This document shows positions 23,872-32,625 of a DNA stretch of 32,632 bases, one piece after another. Position 1 is the stretch's first letter, and the number at the start of each line of letters is the position of its first letter. The stretch is from an uncultured Bacteroidota bacterium (GTDB lineage Bacteria > Bacteroidota > Bacteroidia > Chitinophagales > Chitinophagaceae). The stretch spans positions 1-32,632 of the forward strand of contig CAIYKV010000156.1 in the NCBI GenBank assembly GCA_903926855.1. Direction: 5' to 3'. The position numbers and the translations under genes were made by a program. The notes under the pieces are model-generated. The model saw only the letters and a program-made list of their open reading frames with translations. It did not search any database and was not told the DNA's origin.

Positions 23872-24170
23872 GGTAGGACCTTATATATGGGTAAACTAAA
23901 TGCTGCCAGGTACATGACCACAAAATGACTTAAAAAAAGAATAAGCTAATGTTAAAACACCTCTTAAAGGGGTTTTATCCTGAAAACTCTTTCCGGCTCT
24001 TGAATCATCGTACGCTGAATGATATTTTCCAGGTGCTGATCTGTGGCAGAAAATAAAAAACCTCATTGCTTTTGACAACAATGAGGCTTTGTTTTAGCAA
24101 GCAATCGTAAAATAGTTTCCAAATATTAACAAAATTTATGACACTTGCTAATTTTTCGCCAACTTTTTTA
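23872..24170. other. Gene-free stretch upstream of LytTR and downstream of acyl-CoA dehydrogenase
   Basis: About 300 bp without a convincing gene. It holds the acyl-CoA dehydrogenase terminator (24055-24086) and a weaker hairpin near 23953-23974 (ACCTC, loop TTAAA, GGGGT, one wobble pair) flanked by A and T runs. A 61-codon minus-strand frame at 23896-24081 crosses the terminator and is rejected. Confidence 0.45.
24055..24086 (-). terminator. Terminator of the MarR - acyl-CoA dehydrogenase unit
   Basis: The stem is CCTCATTG / CAATGAGG with a 10-nt loop. On the minus strand it is followed by six T. It lies about 85 nt beyond the dehydrogenase stop codon. Confidence 0.8.
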
Positions 24171-25961
24171 TTACAGATGATACCCGTTATCTGCTACCAG
24201 TTTATCTGATATCCTTCGTCTGGCATCCTTGGTATTAAAGGGTTCTGCCTTGGTAAAACGTTTTAACCCGATATGCATCATACGCAATTCGTCGCCTTCT
24301 GCGAAGCTGTTTAAGGCATCTTTTCCGGCTTTATTGATACGATCGGCAGCATCATAGAGATAGGTTCGCATGATATCTGTTTGTATGGATACCTGCTCTG
24401 CCCCTTTACTATCTGACAGTTTCATTACCCGTAAAAGTGCACTTTCTGCATTAAATACTTCTATGGCCATATCTGCAATATTCATCAGCACTTCCTGTTC
24501 TTTATCTAATTGCATCATCAGTTTCTGAACGGCAGCCCCTGCTACCATTAATATTGCTTTTTTAAAATTCGTAATATACTTACGCTCTTTCGCAAATGCC
24601 CCATCGTCCTCAGCACCAAAATCAGGTATACTCATCAGTTCTTTCTGAACTGCCATGGCTGGTCCCATCAGATCCAGCTTACCCTTCATGGCGCGTTTCA
24701 ATACCATATCAACCGTTAATAAGCGATTGATCTCATTGGTTCCTTCATAAATACGATTGATACGGCTATCCCGGTAAGCCCTGGAGATGGTGTATTCATC
24801 ACTATAGCCATTCCCGCCATGAATCTGTACGCCTTCATCTACTACAAAGTCGAGGACCTCACTGCCAAATACTTTTAAAATAGAACATTCGATAGCATAT
24901 TCTTCAGCAGCACCTAATAATGCTTCGGCAAAACTCTTTCCGCTTTTCAGTAGTTCTGTTTCTTTATTATCGATCCATTTAGCAGTGCGATATAAAGCGC
25001 TTTCGCAAACCCACATCCGTATGGCCATTTCAGCCATTTTATGTCGGATAGCTCCAAATTTTGCGATGGGTAGTTTGAACTGTTCGCGTGTTTTCGCATA
25101 TTGGATAGACACTGTGGCGGCTCTTTTTGCTCCACCCAAAGCGGCGGCACATAATTTTAACCGGCCTATGTTCAAGATGTTGAATGCAATCAGGTGCCCT
25201 TTTCCAATTTCACCCAACACATTTTCAACGGGCACTTTACAATCCTGGAAATACAATTGTACAGTAGATGAGCCTTTGATACCCATTTTATGTTCTTCGG
25301 GGCCTTGGGTAAATCCTTCAAATCCTCTTTCCAAAATAAAGCCAGTAAATTTATCGCCATCAATCTTTGCAAACACTGTGTACACATCGGCAAAGCCTCC
25401 ATTGGTAATCCAGCATTTCTGCCCGTTGAGTAAATAATATTTTCCATCCTCACTTAGTCTGGCAGTAGATTTAGCACCCAATGCATCACTACCACTATTC
25501 GGTTCTGTTAATCCATAGGCACCTTTCCACTCACCTGTTGCCAGTTTAGGTATGTATTTTTCCTTTTGTGCGTCGGTACCAAAATAAAGAATCGGTAACG
25601 ACCCAATACCTGTATGGGCAGCCACTGCAACAGAGAAAGAATATCCGCCACCTAATCCTTCATTCACGATAGATGAAGTAATAAAATCCTTTCCCAATCC
25701 TCCATATTGCTCAGGGAAAGAAGTTGACAGCAAACCTTGTTCACCTGCTTTTTCCAGTAAAGAGGGCATTAAACCTGGCTCCATCTTATCTATCCGTACA
25801 ATATTTGGGATGACTTCTGTATCCAGAAACTGGGCACACATATCCATGACCATTTTCTGTTCTTCATCAAAATTTTCAGGAATAAACGTATCGAAAGGAT
25901 TGCTCTCTTTGATAATCCATTCTCCGCCTTTTAAGGCTGTTGATTGTGTGATAGGTTCCAT
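24171..25961 (-). CDS. Acyl-CoA dehydrogenase (VLCAD/ACAD9-like)
   Basis: Encodes 596 residues, about 200 longer than short-chain enzymes, with the C-terminal extra helical domain of the very-long-chain type. The conserved segments are YGLTEPNSGSDA (149-160) and CWITNGG (183-189) for FAD and substrate binding, VQIHGGNGY (378-386), and IYEGTNEINR (404-413), where E406 is the likely catalytic base. It oxidises acyl-CoA to 2-enoyl-CoA, the first step of beta-oxidation, passing electrons to ETF. Start ATG 25961. A MarR regulator gene ends 33 nt upstream in the same orientation, so expression is probably controlled by it. No thiolase or hydratase gene is adjacent. Confidence 0.93.
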   Translation of the reverse strand: MEPITQSTALKGGEWIIKESNPFDTFIPENFDEEQKMVMDMCAQFLDTEVIPNIVRIDKMEPGLMPSLLEKAGEQGLLSTSFPEQYGGLGKDFITSSIVNEGLGGGYSFSVAVAAHTGIGSLPILYFGTDAQKEKYIPKLATGEWKGAYGLTEPNSGSDALGAKSTARLSEDGKYYLLNGQKCWITNGGFADVYTVFAKIDGDKFTGFILERGFEGFTQGPEEHKMGIKGSSTVQLYFQDCKVPVENVLGEIGKGHLIAFNILNIGRLKLCAAALGGAKRAATVSIQYAKTREQFKLPIAKFGAIRHKMAEMAIRMWVCESALYRTAKWIDNKETELLKSGKSFAEALLGAAEEYAIECSILKVFGSEVLDFVVDEGVQIHGGNGYSDEYTISRAYRDSRINRIYEGTNEINRLLTVDMVLKRAMKGKLDLMGPAMAVQKELMSIPDFGAEDDGAFAKERKYITNFKKAILMVAGAAVQKLMMQLDKEQEVLMNIADMAIEVFNAESALLRVMKLSDSKGAEQVSIQTDIMRTYLYDAADRINKAGKDALNSFAEGDELRMMHIGLKRFTKAEPFNTKDARRRISDKLVADNGYHL

Positions 25962-25994
25962 AAAATATTTGTTACGGTTTGCTGATGTTATAAG

Positions 25995-26435
25995 TTAAGT
26001 TAGGTTATCGTATACACGTTGGAATACGGCTTTGACGGTTTCGATCTCTTCTTTATTTACACCAATCAGGGCTTCGCTCATGGTTTGATTAGCCAGTTCA
26101 ATCGTTCTATCCTGCAATTCTTTGGCCGCCTCAGTTAAACAAACCAGATTGATTCTCCTGTCTGATTTAGAAGGCATTCTTTTTACCAGTTTTTGTTTCT
26201 CCAGGTTATCTATCAATCGGGTGATACTGGGTTTATCCCGGAATGTTCGGGTGCAGAGTTCCTGTTGACTCAAGCAATCCTCTTTCCATAAATGATACAA
26301 CACACTCCATTGCTCAATGGTAATTTCAAGTCCGGCCAGCCGAAAATTTTTCTGTAACCTGCGGGCAACAGCAGTGGATGCCATACCATTGATGACACTA
26401 TACAGCTCTCCTCTTTTAAATTGGTTGTTTGGCAT
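25995..26435 (-). CDS. MarR-family transcriptional regulator
   Basis: Encodes 146 residues from the ATG at 26435; the longer frame would add 28 residues that cross the operator and promoter. The winged helix-turn-helix is typical: ITIEQWSVLYHL, LSQQELCTRTFRDKPSITRLIDNLEKQKLV, and the wing R-x-P-S-K-S-D-R-R-I-N. MarR proteins are dimeric, usually repress, and release DNA when bound by a small ligand. Being first in a unit with an acyl-CoA dehydrogenase, the ligand may be an acyl-CoA or an aromatic or fatty acid; this is inference. A palindromic operator lies 4 nt before the start, so autoregulation is likely. Confidence 0.92.
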   Translation of the reverse strand: MPNNQFKRGELYSVINGMASTAVARRLQKNFRLAGLEITIEQWSVLYHLWKEDCLSQQELCTRTFRDKPSITRLIDNLEKQKLVKRMPSKSDRRINLVCLTEAAKELQDRTIELANQTMSEALIGVNKEEIETVKAVFQRVYDNLT

Positions 26436-26439
26436 ATAG

Positions 26440-26455
26440 TTAGTTATGCAACTAA
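26440..26455. promoter_or_regulatory. MarR-type palindromic operator
   Basis: TTAGTTATGCAACTAA has perfect 6-bp arms (TTAGTT / AACTAA) around a 4-bp centre, the size and symmetry of MarR dimer sites. It lies between the MarR -7 element and its ATG, over the predicted transcription start, so binding would block the MarR-dehydrogenase promoter. Confidence 0.7.
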
Positions 26456-26458
26456 TTT

Positions 26459-26490
26459 CAAAATAAGTTCGTTTCTTTGACACCACCAAG
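26459..26490 (-). promoter_or_regulatory. Promoter of the MarR - acyl-CoA dehydrogenase unit
   Basis: On the minus strand CTTG (26490-26487) and TTATTTTG (26466-26459) are separated by 20 nt. Each has one mismatch to TTTG and TAnnTTTG. The predicted start falls inside the palindromic operator. Confidence 0.5.
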
Positions 26491-26509
26491 AATAAATGCT
26501 TAAATTTTG
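26476..26509 (+). promoter_or_regulatory. Promoter of the divergent alpha/beta hydrolase
   Basis: TTTG (26476-26479) is followed after 21 nt by TAAATTTT (26501-26508), a one-mismatch -7 element. Transcription would start only a few bases before the ATG at 26518, a nearly leaderless message. The element overlaps the opposing MarR promoter. Confidence 0.5.
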
Positions 26510-26517
26510 CCCAATAC

Positions 26518-27321
26518 ATGAAAACTCATTTGCTCAGATACCGGAATTCTGATATTTCCTACCAAACCTGGGGAGCTGGGGGGAAATGGCTTTTTTGTTT
26601 GCATGGGTATGGAGAAGACAGTCAGTCTTTTGAGCCATTTGCTCCTTTATTGGCAGATGAATACACAATGATTGCCATTGATCTCCCGTTTCATGGGCAT
26701 ACTGAGTGGCGTGAGGGACTTTTATTTGATCCTGCCGACCTGGTAGCCATAATCAATCTGATCAAACCTGCAAGCCATTCCTTTAGCCTGTTGGGGTATA
26801 GTATGGGAGGACGGGTAGCACTTCAGCTGGCGGGTATGATTCCGCAACAGATAGAGAGAATGGTATTAGTAGCCCCAGATGGCTTACACAAGAACAAATG
26901 GCAATGGCTGGCTACACAAACCAAAGCAGGTAACCAGTTATTCGCCTATTGCATGCAAAAACCGGCTACGATGCTTTTTTTAGCAGATACGGGTACAAAA
27001 TGGGGGATCTTTAATAAAAGCCTGCTCAGGTTTGTACATTATTACCTGGATAAAGAAACTGAAAGAGAATTATTATATCTGCGCTGGACCACCATGCGTC
27101 GTTTTAAACCCAATCAAGTCCTTATCAAAAAAGAAATTATACAATGCAAAATAGTGGTCCATCTAATATTCGGAGCATTTGACAGAGTAATCTTACCTAA
27201 ACATGGCTATCATTTTAGTAAAAACGCAAACAAACTGATTACTGTAACAGAAATCGCATCCGGTCACCTGTTACTCAAAGAAAAACATATTGCGCAAATT
27301 GCGGGATTTTTATTGGCATAA
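26518..27321 (+). CDS. Alpha/beta hydrolase
   Basis: Encodes 267 residues with no signal peptide, so cytoplasmic. The fold is shown by LFCLHGYGED near 25-34, IDLPFHGHT near 54-62, the nucleophile elbow GYSMGG with S95, acid D222 in GAFDRVI, and H250 in ASGHLLL. The sequence resembles MenH- or BioH-like hydrolases, but the substrate cannot be assigned. Start ATG 26518. It is divergent from the MarR gene with overlapping promoters, so it may belong to the same regulon. The GT2 gene starts 82 nt downstream. Confidence 0.88.
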   Translation: MKTHLLRYRNSDISYQTWGAGGKWLFCLHGYGEDSQSFEPFAPLLADEYTMIAIDLPFHGHTEWREGLLFDPADLVAIINLIKPASHSFSLLGYSMGGRVALQLAGMIPQQIERMVLVAPDGLHKNKWQWLATQTKAGNQLFAYCMQKPATMLFLADTGTKWGIFNKSLLRFVHYYLDKETERELLYLRWTTMRRFKPNQVLIKKEIIQCKIVVHLIFGAFDRVILPKHGYHFSKNANKLITVTEIASGHLLLKEKHIAQIAGFLLA

Positions 27322-27343
27322 TCGTCATGTGAATACGCGATTC

Positions 27344-27385
27344 AATTATGAATTGTTACTTTCTAATTGGTAATTACTAACTAAT
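27344..27385. repeat. AATTA/TAATT-rich intergenic repeat
   Basis: The stretch repeats the words AATTATGAATTG, CTAATTGG and TAATTACTAACTAAT. It shares the core ATTACTAA with the cluster at 14723-14820. It fills much of the 82-bp gap before the GT2 gene. Confidence 0.4.
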
Positions 27386-27403
27386 ATTCCTTTCTTTGTT
27401 CAC

Positions 27404-28555
27404 ATGTACGGGTTAGCACTTATTATTACAACCATACTATTGATCGGCTATTGCTGTTTACTACTCATGTACAGGCAATGGTTGATTCACCTACCTGTTT
27501 TTACCCATAAGAACGATGCCCGATTAGCTGCTACTCATTTTTCAGTGATTGTGCCTGCCAGAAATGAGGAAAACAATATCAAGCAATGTTTAGAATCTAT
27601 TTTACAACAACCCTATCCCATGGAGCTTTTTGAAGTAATTATTGTGAATGATCATTCTACCGACGAAACAGAAAATATTGTTCTTGCACTTCAAAAACAA
27701 TACAGTAATCTTTTTCTGTTGAATCTGAAAGATCATCTTACGAATAAACAGTTAACTGCTTATAAAAAAAAGGCTATTGAACTGGCGGCAATACAATGCA
27801 ATGGGAGCTGGATAGTAACTACCGATGCAGATTGTATTGTTACCGACAATTGGCTCAGTAATTTCGACCAGTATATCCAGGAAAGAGAACCTGTATTCGT
27901 AGCAGCACCCGTTATGTTTACCAATGATCATTCATTTTTATCTGTATTTCAGTTATTGGATTTTCTTAGTCTGCAGGGAATTACTGCCGCTTCCGTATCT
28001 GCCGGCTATCATAGTATGTGCAATGGTGCCAATATCTGCTATCGCAAAGATGTATTTACCGAAGTGGGGAGGTTCAGCGGGATTGATCATATAGCAAGTG
28101 GAGACGATATGCTACTGATGCATAAGATCAAATTAAAATACCCAGGAAAGATCGGATACTTGTATAGCAAGGAATCCATAGTACTTACTTCCCCAATGGG
28201 TACCTGGAAAGATTTTTTTAATCAGCGAATCCGATGGGCCAGTAAAGCAAGTAGTTATCAGGATAAAGGTATCTACTGGATACTCCTACTCGTTTATTTG
28301 TTAAATGCAGCGCTATTTGTTTTATTAGTAAGCAGTCCGTTTATTCATCATGGAATTATTAACTGGCTGATATTGGTGGGCATCAAGACATTAGTAGAAC
28401 TCAGTTTTATGTTACCGGTTGCCCGCTTTTATGGGCAGATAAAAGCATTATTTTGGTTCCCATTGATGCAGCCATTTCATATTTTTTATACAGTAGTGGC
28501 AGGATGGTTGGGTAAATTTGGAACCTATCAATGGAAAGGCAGAACTGTAAAATAA
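27404..28555 (+). CDS. Membrane-bound family 2 glycosyltransferase
   Basis: Encodes 383 residues. An N-terminal membrane helix (about 5-22) is followed by the GT-A domain: FSVIVPARNEENN near 46-58, VIIVNDHSTDETE near 78-90, metal-binding DAD (141-143), GDD (233-235) and QRIRW (274-278, the QxxRW motif of processive or membrane-bound GT2 enzymes). Two or three C-terminal helices follow (about 290-383). It transfers a sugar from a nucleotide donor at the inner face of the membrane, onto a lipid or a growing polymer; donor and acceptor are not predictable. Start ATG 27404. No polysaccharide operon is directly attached, though Wzz and ligase genes lie 1.2 kb downstream on the other strand. Confidence 0.9.
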   Translation: MYGLALIITTILLIGYCCLLLMYRQWLIHLPVFTHKNDARLAATHFSVIVPARNEENNIKQCLESILQQPYPMELFEVIIVNDHSTDETENIVLALQKQYSNLFLLNLKDHLTNKQLTAYKKKAIELAAIQCNGSWIVTTDADCIVTDNWLSNFDQYIQEREPVFVAAPVMFTNDHSFLSVFQLLDFLSLQGITAASVSAGYHSMCNGANICYRKDVFTEVGRFSGIDHIASGDDMLLMHKIKLKYPGKIGYLYSKESIVLTSPMGTWKDFFNQRIRWASKASSYQDKGIYWILLLVYLLNAALFVLLVSSPFIHHGIINWLILVGIKTLVELSFMLPVARFYGQIKALFWFPLMQPFHIFYTVVAGWLGKFGTYQWKGRTVK

Positions 28556-28645
28556 GGGCCTTCGTATACTGTGAATCATCATTGAATAAAGCATTCTTAA
28601 AAGCATATATTTCTATTCAACTGTTTTATTTCTTATTTTTCAACT

Positions 28646-29722
28646 GTGTTAGAAAACCAACAGAAACATTCTTTTCTTAAAAAACTGCTCAGAAATAAAG
28701 GAGCTTATTTTGGATTGGTATTAATCGGGGTAAGTATTCTGCTTGCTGTATTATGCTACTTTATTATTCCGGATAATTCTCCTAACGCCAACCGAATGAT
28801 CCCTGAGATCGGGAGCAAAAAACCCGGATATCAGATTCTATTGCTCAGAATAAAAAGAGATAAGCAGGTGTTTACGCATGGATTTATCGATAGACTGATG
28901 AATGGGAAGGAGGAGTTGTATCAATATATTCCTATCACTTCCTATACACTAAAAAAGGACACTATCTATTTTCAAAAATATGTGGATGAAGGAATTACTG
29001 AAGCAGGAAAAATAGCCAAATCGGCCGCTGCCGAATTGCCTGTAATCAAATCAACTTATTATCTCGGCACGGATGGTTTTGGGAGAGATATCCTCAGCAG
29101 GCTTATTATTGGAATTCGGGTTAGCTTAAGTGTAGGATTGATTGCTGTATTGATTTCATTGACCATTGGTATTATTTTGGGTGCGCTGGCGGGTTATTTT
29201 GGTGGTTGGGTAGATGAGCTGATCATGTGGTTTATTAATGTGGTATGGAGTATTCCCACCCTATTATTGGTTTTTGCTATTACCCTTGCCCTGGGTAAAG
29301 GTTTCTGGCAGGTATTTATTGCTGTGGGCTTAACCATGTGGGTAAACGTGGCCAGGCTGGTAAGGGGACAGGTGCTGGCTCTTCGTGAATTGGAATATAT
29401 AGAAGCTACCCGTTCCCTCGGCTATTCGCATATCCGGATCATTGGCAGGCATATTTTACCTAATATACTGGGGCCGGTCATGGTAATTGCAGCAGGGAAT
29501 TTTGCTTCCGCGATTGTGATAGAAGCCGGACTCAGCTTTCTTGGTGTAGGTGTTCAACCGCCGCAACCCAGCTGGGGATTGATGATCAAAGAAAATTATA
29601 ATTTTATTATTACCCATAATCCCGCCCTGGCATTGGCCCCGGGTATTGCCATTATGCTGCTGGTGCTGGCGTTTAATTTAGTGGGAAATGGGTTGAGAGA
29701 TGCGTTGAGTGTAAAAGAGTAA
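28646..29722 (+). CDS. ABC transporter permease, DppC/OppC family
   Basis: Encodes 358 residues from a GTG at 28646; no ATG precedes the first membrane helix (about 20-41). Family hallmarks are YLGTDGFGRDILSRLIIGIR near 139-158 and the EAA loop EATRSLGYSHIRIIGRHILP near 253-272, which contacts the ATPases. About six membrane helices are predicted. Between helix 1 and the GTD motif lies an insert of about 90 residues (43-135), longer than in classical DppC, probably extracytoplasmic. The protein should be one half of a peptide or oligopeptide importer. Its usual partners (DppB-type permease, ATPases, binding protein) are not in the window, so it is solitary here. Confidence 0.88.
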   Translation: MLENQQKHSFLKKLLRNKGAYFGLVLIGVSILLAVLCYFIIPDNSPNANRMIPEIGSKKPGYQILLLRIKRDKQVFTHGFIDRLMNGKEELYQYIPITSYTLKKDTIYFQKYVDEGITEAGKIAKSAAAELPVIKSTYYLGTDGFGRDILSRLIIGIRVSLSVGLIAVLISLTIGIILGALAGYFGGWVDELIMWFINVVWSIPTLLLVFAITLALGKGFWQVFIAVGLTMWVNVARLVRGQVLALRELEYIEATRSLGYSHIRIIGRHILPNILGPVMVIAAGNFASAIVIEAGLSFLGVGVQPPQPSWGLMIKENYNFIITHNPALALAPGIAIMLLVLAFNLVGNGLRDALSVKE

Positions 29723-29773
29723 GAATATCGAATAATGAATTTTGAATTAGGAAGGACTTTTTAGGGGGTTGAT

Positions 29774-31261
29774 TCAGGATATAGTTGTTGTTATAGGTGA
29801 GAATTGATCATTTGCGAGGGTTGATTTTTCTTCTTTTAGTTTGGTGTCTAGTAAAATGATCATACCCAGGCATAGCCAGAAAAGGCTGCCCACTTTATCT
29901 GTTTCAATCATATCGCTTGAGCAATTGATTACGCCAATCATGATCAGGATACTTCCTGTTGCCAGGGTAACGGTTTGGTAAAACCGGCTTTGTAACTGGT
30001 GATAGATTCTTTGAACAGCCAGGAGCATGCCAAAATAAAGAAGGCAGAAAAGCAGAAGGCCAATGATTCCCTGCTCTAATGATACGAGGATAAAATAATT
30101 GTGAACAGTGGAATGTTCAGGATTATCGCTTACCCATGTTTGAAAACGATTTACAGTATATGGGCGATAATGAAGATAAAAAGTGTTGGGACCGAATCCG
30201 GTAATCGGTTTTTCAGTCAGCATTCTGGCCCCTGCCACCCAACGATAAAACCTTTCTGCATTCGATACATCTTTGAGTGCAACGGTAGCCATCATATGTT
30301 TACCAAAATCAGTATTGTAAACGGTTCGGTCATGATCGGGAACAAAACGCATGAAATTTTTATCGGTTACCAGCCATACTGTTGAAACCAGGATAACGGA
30401 AATGGAAATAAGTATCAAAACCCTCATCCATTTTTTGCGAATTACCCAAACCACTCCGATACCCGCCAGTAAAGCTATCCAGGCGCCTCTCGAATAAGCA
30501 AAGAGCAATCCTCCCAGTCCGATTACCAAAGCTATTGTTATCCATTTTTTGCTTTTACTTTCTCTTGGAGTAAGCTTCCAGAAACACCAGCCAACCGGCA
30601 ACAGGCAAACCAACATTGATGAATAGTTTACATGGTTTCTAAAAAAAGGAAACATAATTTTCTTGATACTTTCAAATGATAGCTGGTAGAAGGCATGTCT
30701 GATCAATACCTGAACCACTAATAGCAACATGGGAATTACTAAACACAATGCCATTTTGCGAATACGATCCATGGAAAAAAGCAGGATCTGGGGAAGCATA
30801 ACAAAAGGAATGATAAACCAGGTCTTGGCCAACACAAATTTTACAGATAATACGGGTTCAACTGAGAACTCAACAGTTATTATCAACCAGAAAAAATAAA
30901 GACACAGAATAAAAAATAAGGGATGTATAGCCAGTGAACGGGGAAACCACCTGGGCGTATGAACCAGTTTAGCGATACTAATACCTGTAAGCAGCAACAT
31001 AAAAATTTCATCCGGAAAATCGAGGCCTAAGGAAGGAGTGATATTCCATTCCGTAGAGAGAGGAAGCGCTATCAATAATAACCAGAACAATTGTTCTGTA
31101 TGCAAAATGAAATAGCTAAATAGAAGGGGGGTCAATACCCATACAAAAGGGATAATCATCAGCCTGGGCTCCTGAAATGTTACGGATAGTATAAGGGCTA
31201 TCAGGAAAACAAAAAAAGGCAGGAGGAATGAACGTTGATATGGCGTTTCTAACGCTGTCAT
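29774..31261 (-). CDS. O-antigen ligase / Wzy-like polymerase family membrane protein
   Basis: Encodes 495 residues from the ATG at 31261, one base after the Wzz stop; a TTG at 31270 would give an 8-nt overlap instead. About eleven membrane helices are predicted. The Wzy_C-type features are FAYSRGAW in a membrane boundary near the middle, and ITGFGPNTFYLHYRPY followed by a large periplasmic loop and STVHNYFILVSLEQGIIGL. Such proteins polymerise O-units or transfer glycans from an undecaprenyl carrier to lipid A or protein; ligase and polymerase cannot be separated by sequence. Coupling to Wzz favours surface polysaccharide assembly. Confidence 0.85.
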   Translation of the reverse strand: MTALETPYQRSFLLPFFVFLIALILSVTFQEPRLMIIPFVWVLTPLLFSYFILHTEQLFWLLLIALPLSTEWNITPSLGLDFPDEIFMLLLTGISIAKLVHTPRWFPRSLAIHPLFFILCLYFFWLIITVEFSVEPVLSVKFVLAKTWFIIPFVMLPQILLFSMDRIRKMALCLVIPMLLLVVQVLIRHAFYQLSFESIKKIMFPFFRNHVNYSSMLVCLLPVGWCFWKLTPRESKSKKWITIALVIGLGGLLFAYSRGAWIALLAGIGVVWVIRKKWMRVLILISISVILVSTVWLVTDKNFMRFVPDHDRTVYNTDFGKHMMATVALKDVSNAERFYRWVAGARMLTEKPITGFGPNTFYLHYRPYTVNRFQTWVSDNPEHSTVHNYFILVSLEQGIIGLLLFCLLYFGMLLAVQRIYHQLQSRFYQTVTLATGSILIMIGVINCSSDMIETDKVGSLFWLCLGMIILLDTKLKEEKSTLANDQFSPITTTIS

Positions 31262-31262
31262 A

Positions 31263-32123
31263 TCAGGCAATATTTTTTCTGTCGTTCACCAATACCAAAA
31301 AACAACTGAATACAAAAGCAATCAGCATAGAAATCAGGATGATGGCAGGTTTATCCGGTCTTTCTGACTTAGCAGCTGGTACTGCTGATTCCAGTACATA
31401 TAAAACATCGGTATGGTTTTCCAAAGCCAGTTTACACTCATCAGCTGCTTTGTGATATTGTTTGATCTGTTCAAGCAGGGTTTGCATTCGGCTACTGATA
31501 AGATCACGCTGAACAGTATTGGCAGATGCTATCCGATCAGCAAACAAAGCATATTCTTTTTCCATAGAGTCAACAGCATTAAGTAAGCTGGCTATTGACC
31601 GGGAATAATTTTTTTTCCATACACCCGATTCTGTTTCTTGTAATATGGCAACCATCCGGTTCACCAGTTTACTGGAAAGCTGTTTGTCTTTTGTCCACGC
31701 GATAATAGAAAGCTGCGCCTGTTCTGTTTTTTGCAATGACAGGTCTTTTCGTAATAATAAAACCGCTTTTCGTCTAAGTACTGGCAAGCTATCATTCGCC
31801 AGCTGATAATAGTTTACCAGCGAGAACTCATCTACCAATGCCTTGTAAGTGGTATCCAGATCTGCGATCCCATAAATCCGATCCAGGTCATCGCCATTTC
31901 CAAAATAGGAGTAGAGTGACTGGATATTCGTATTAAATAATCGGGCTTTATCGGCCAGGAGGGGGTTGGCAGAAACTATGGTAGCTGATGAGCGATAATA
32001 CTGAGGCACCAGAAACACAGTAACAGCGGTTACCATACCTGTTATTATCACAAATCCGATAATGATCTTCCATTGCTTTTGTAAAGCCGCATTAAGGGTT
32101 ACCAGGTTAAGTGAGTTCTGCAT
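31263..32123 (-). CDS. Wzz-type chain-length determinant protein
   Basis: Encodes 286 residues. A membrane helix near 20-38 and another near 260-280 bracket a large periplasmic region with helical, coiled-coil-prone sequence (about 170-245). The segment before the second helix is AVPAAKSERPDKPAI, the proline-rich signature of Wzz/PCP proteins. No kinase domain follows, so it is a PCP-1 or PCP-2a-like co-polymerase rather than a tyrosine autokinase. It sets the length of a surface polysaccharide together with a Wzy polymerase. The ligase/Wzy gene starts one base after its stop, indicating coupled translation. The Lrp gene ends 28 nt upstream. Confidence 0.85.
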   Translation of the reverse strand: MQNSLNLVTLNAALQKQWKIIIGFVIITGMVTAVTVFLVPQYYRSSATIVSANPLLADKARLFNTNIQSLYSYFGNGDDLDRIYGIADLDTTYKALVDEFSLVNYYQLANDSLPVLRRKAVLLLRKDLSLQKTEQAQLSIIAWTKDKQLSSKLVNRMVAILQETESGVWKKNYSRSIASLLNAVDSMEKEYALFADRIASANTVQRDLISSRMQTLLEQIKQYHKAADECKLALENHTDVLYVLESAVPAAKSERPDKPAIILISMLIAFVFSCFLVLVNDRKNIA

Positions 32124-32151
32124 AGATAATGAAAATACAATTTATTCTTTA

Positions 32152-32625
32152 TCAGGATTGAGTAGCAACCACTACATTTCTGTCCAGACTTTCTTCGAGT
32201 GAAATAAATGTCTCCGTTCTTTCAATCCCCTTAATTTTTTGAAGTTCGTCATGTAATACAAAGCGGAGTTGCTGTATGTCTTTGCAAACAATCTCTGCAA
32301 ACATGCTATAATTTCCGGTGGTATAATTGAGTCTGACGATCTGGGGAATTTTTTTTAGTTCCCTGGCAACTGAATCATAGAGGGAGCTTTTTTCGAGGTA
32401 AATCCCAATAAAAGCAATCACATCATAGCCAAGGGATTTGAGATCTACGGATAATCTTTTACCTTTCACCACTTTTAGTTCTTCCAGTTTTTTGATTCGT
32501 ACATGAATGGTTCCTCCGGAAACAAAAAGTTTCTTGCCCAGATCGGCATAAGAGATTTCGGCATCTTCCATCATTTCCTGGATGATCTGGAAATCTAGTT
32601 TGTCAAGATTTAATTTAGAAGACAT
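32152..32625 (-). CDS. Lrp/AsnC-family transcriptional regulator
   Basis: Encodes 157 residues, a full-length member. The AsnC-type helix-turn-helix occupies about 8-60 (LDKLDFQIIQEMMEDAEIS, YADLGKKL, GGTIHVRIKKLEEL). The RAM ligand-binding domain follows (VIAFIGIYLEK to RTETFISL). Family members form octamers or dimers and respond to amino acids. It is the first gene seen of a leftward series with Wzz and the O-antigen-ligase-like gene; the 28-nt gap suggests cotranscription. Start ATG 32625, so its promoter lies beyond the window end. Confidence 0.92.
   Translation of the reverse strand: MSSKLNLDKLDFQIIQEMMEDAEISYADLGKKLFVSGGTIHVRIKKLEELKVVKGKRLSVDLKSLGYDVIAFIGIYLEKSSLYDSVARELKKIPQIVRLNYTTGNYSMFAEIVCKDIQQLRFVLHDELQKIKGIERTETFISLEESLDRNVVVATQS

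Noticed and set aside
23896..24081. 61-codon minus-strand frame between LytTR and the dehydrogenase
   Set aside because: It crosses the dehydrogenase terminator and shows no domain or start signal.
31262..31270. TTG start giving an 8-nt overlap of the ligase and Wzz genes
   Set aside because: An ATG at 31261, directly after the Wzz stop, is a better start and adds or loses only three residues.
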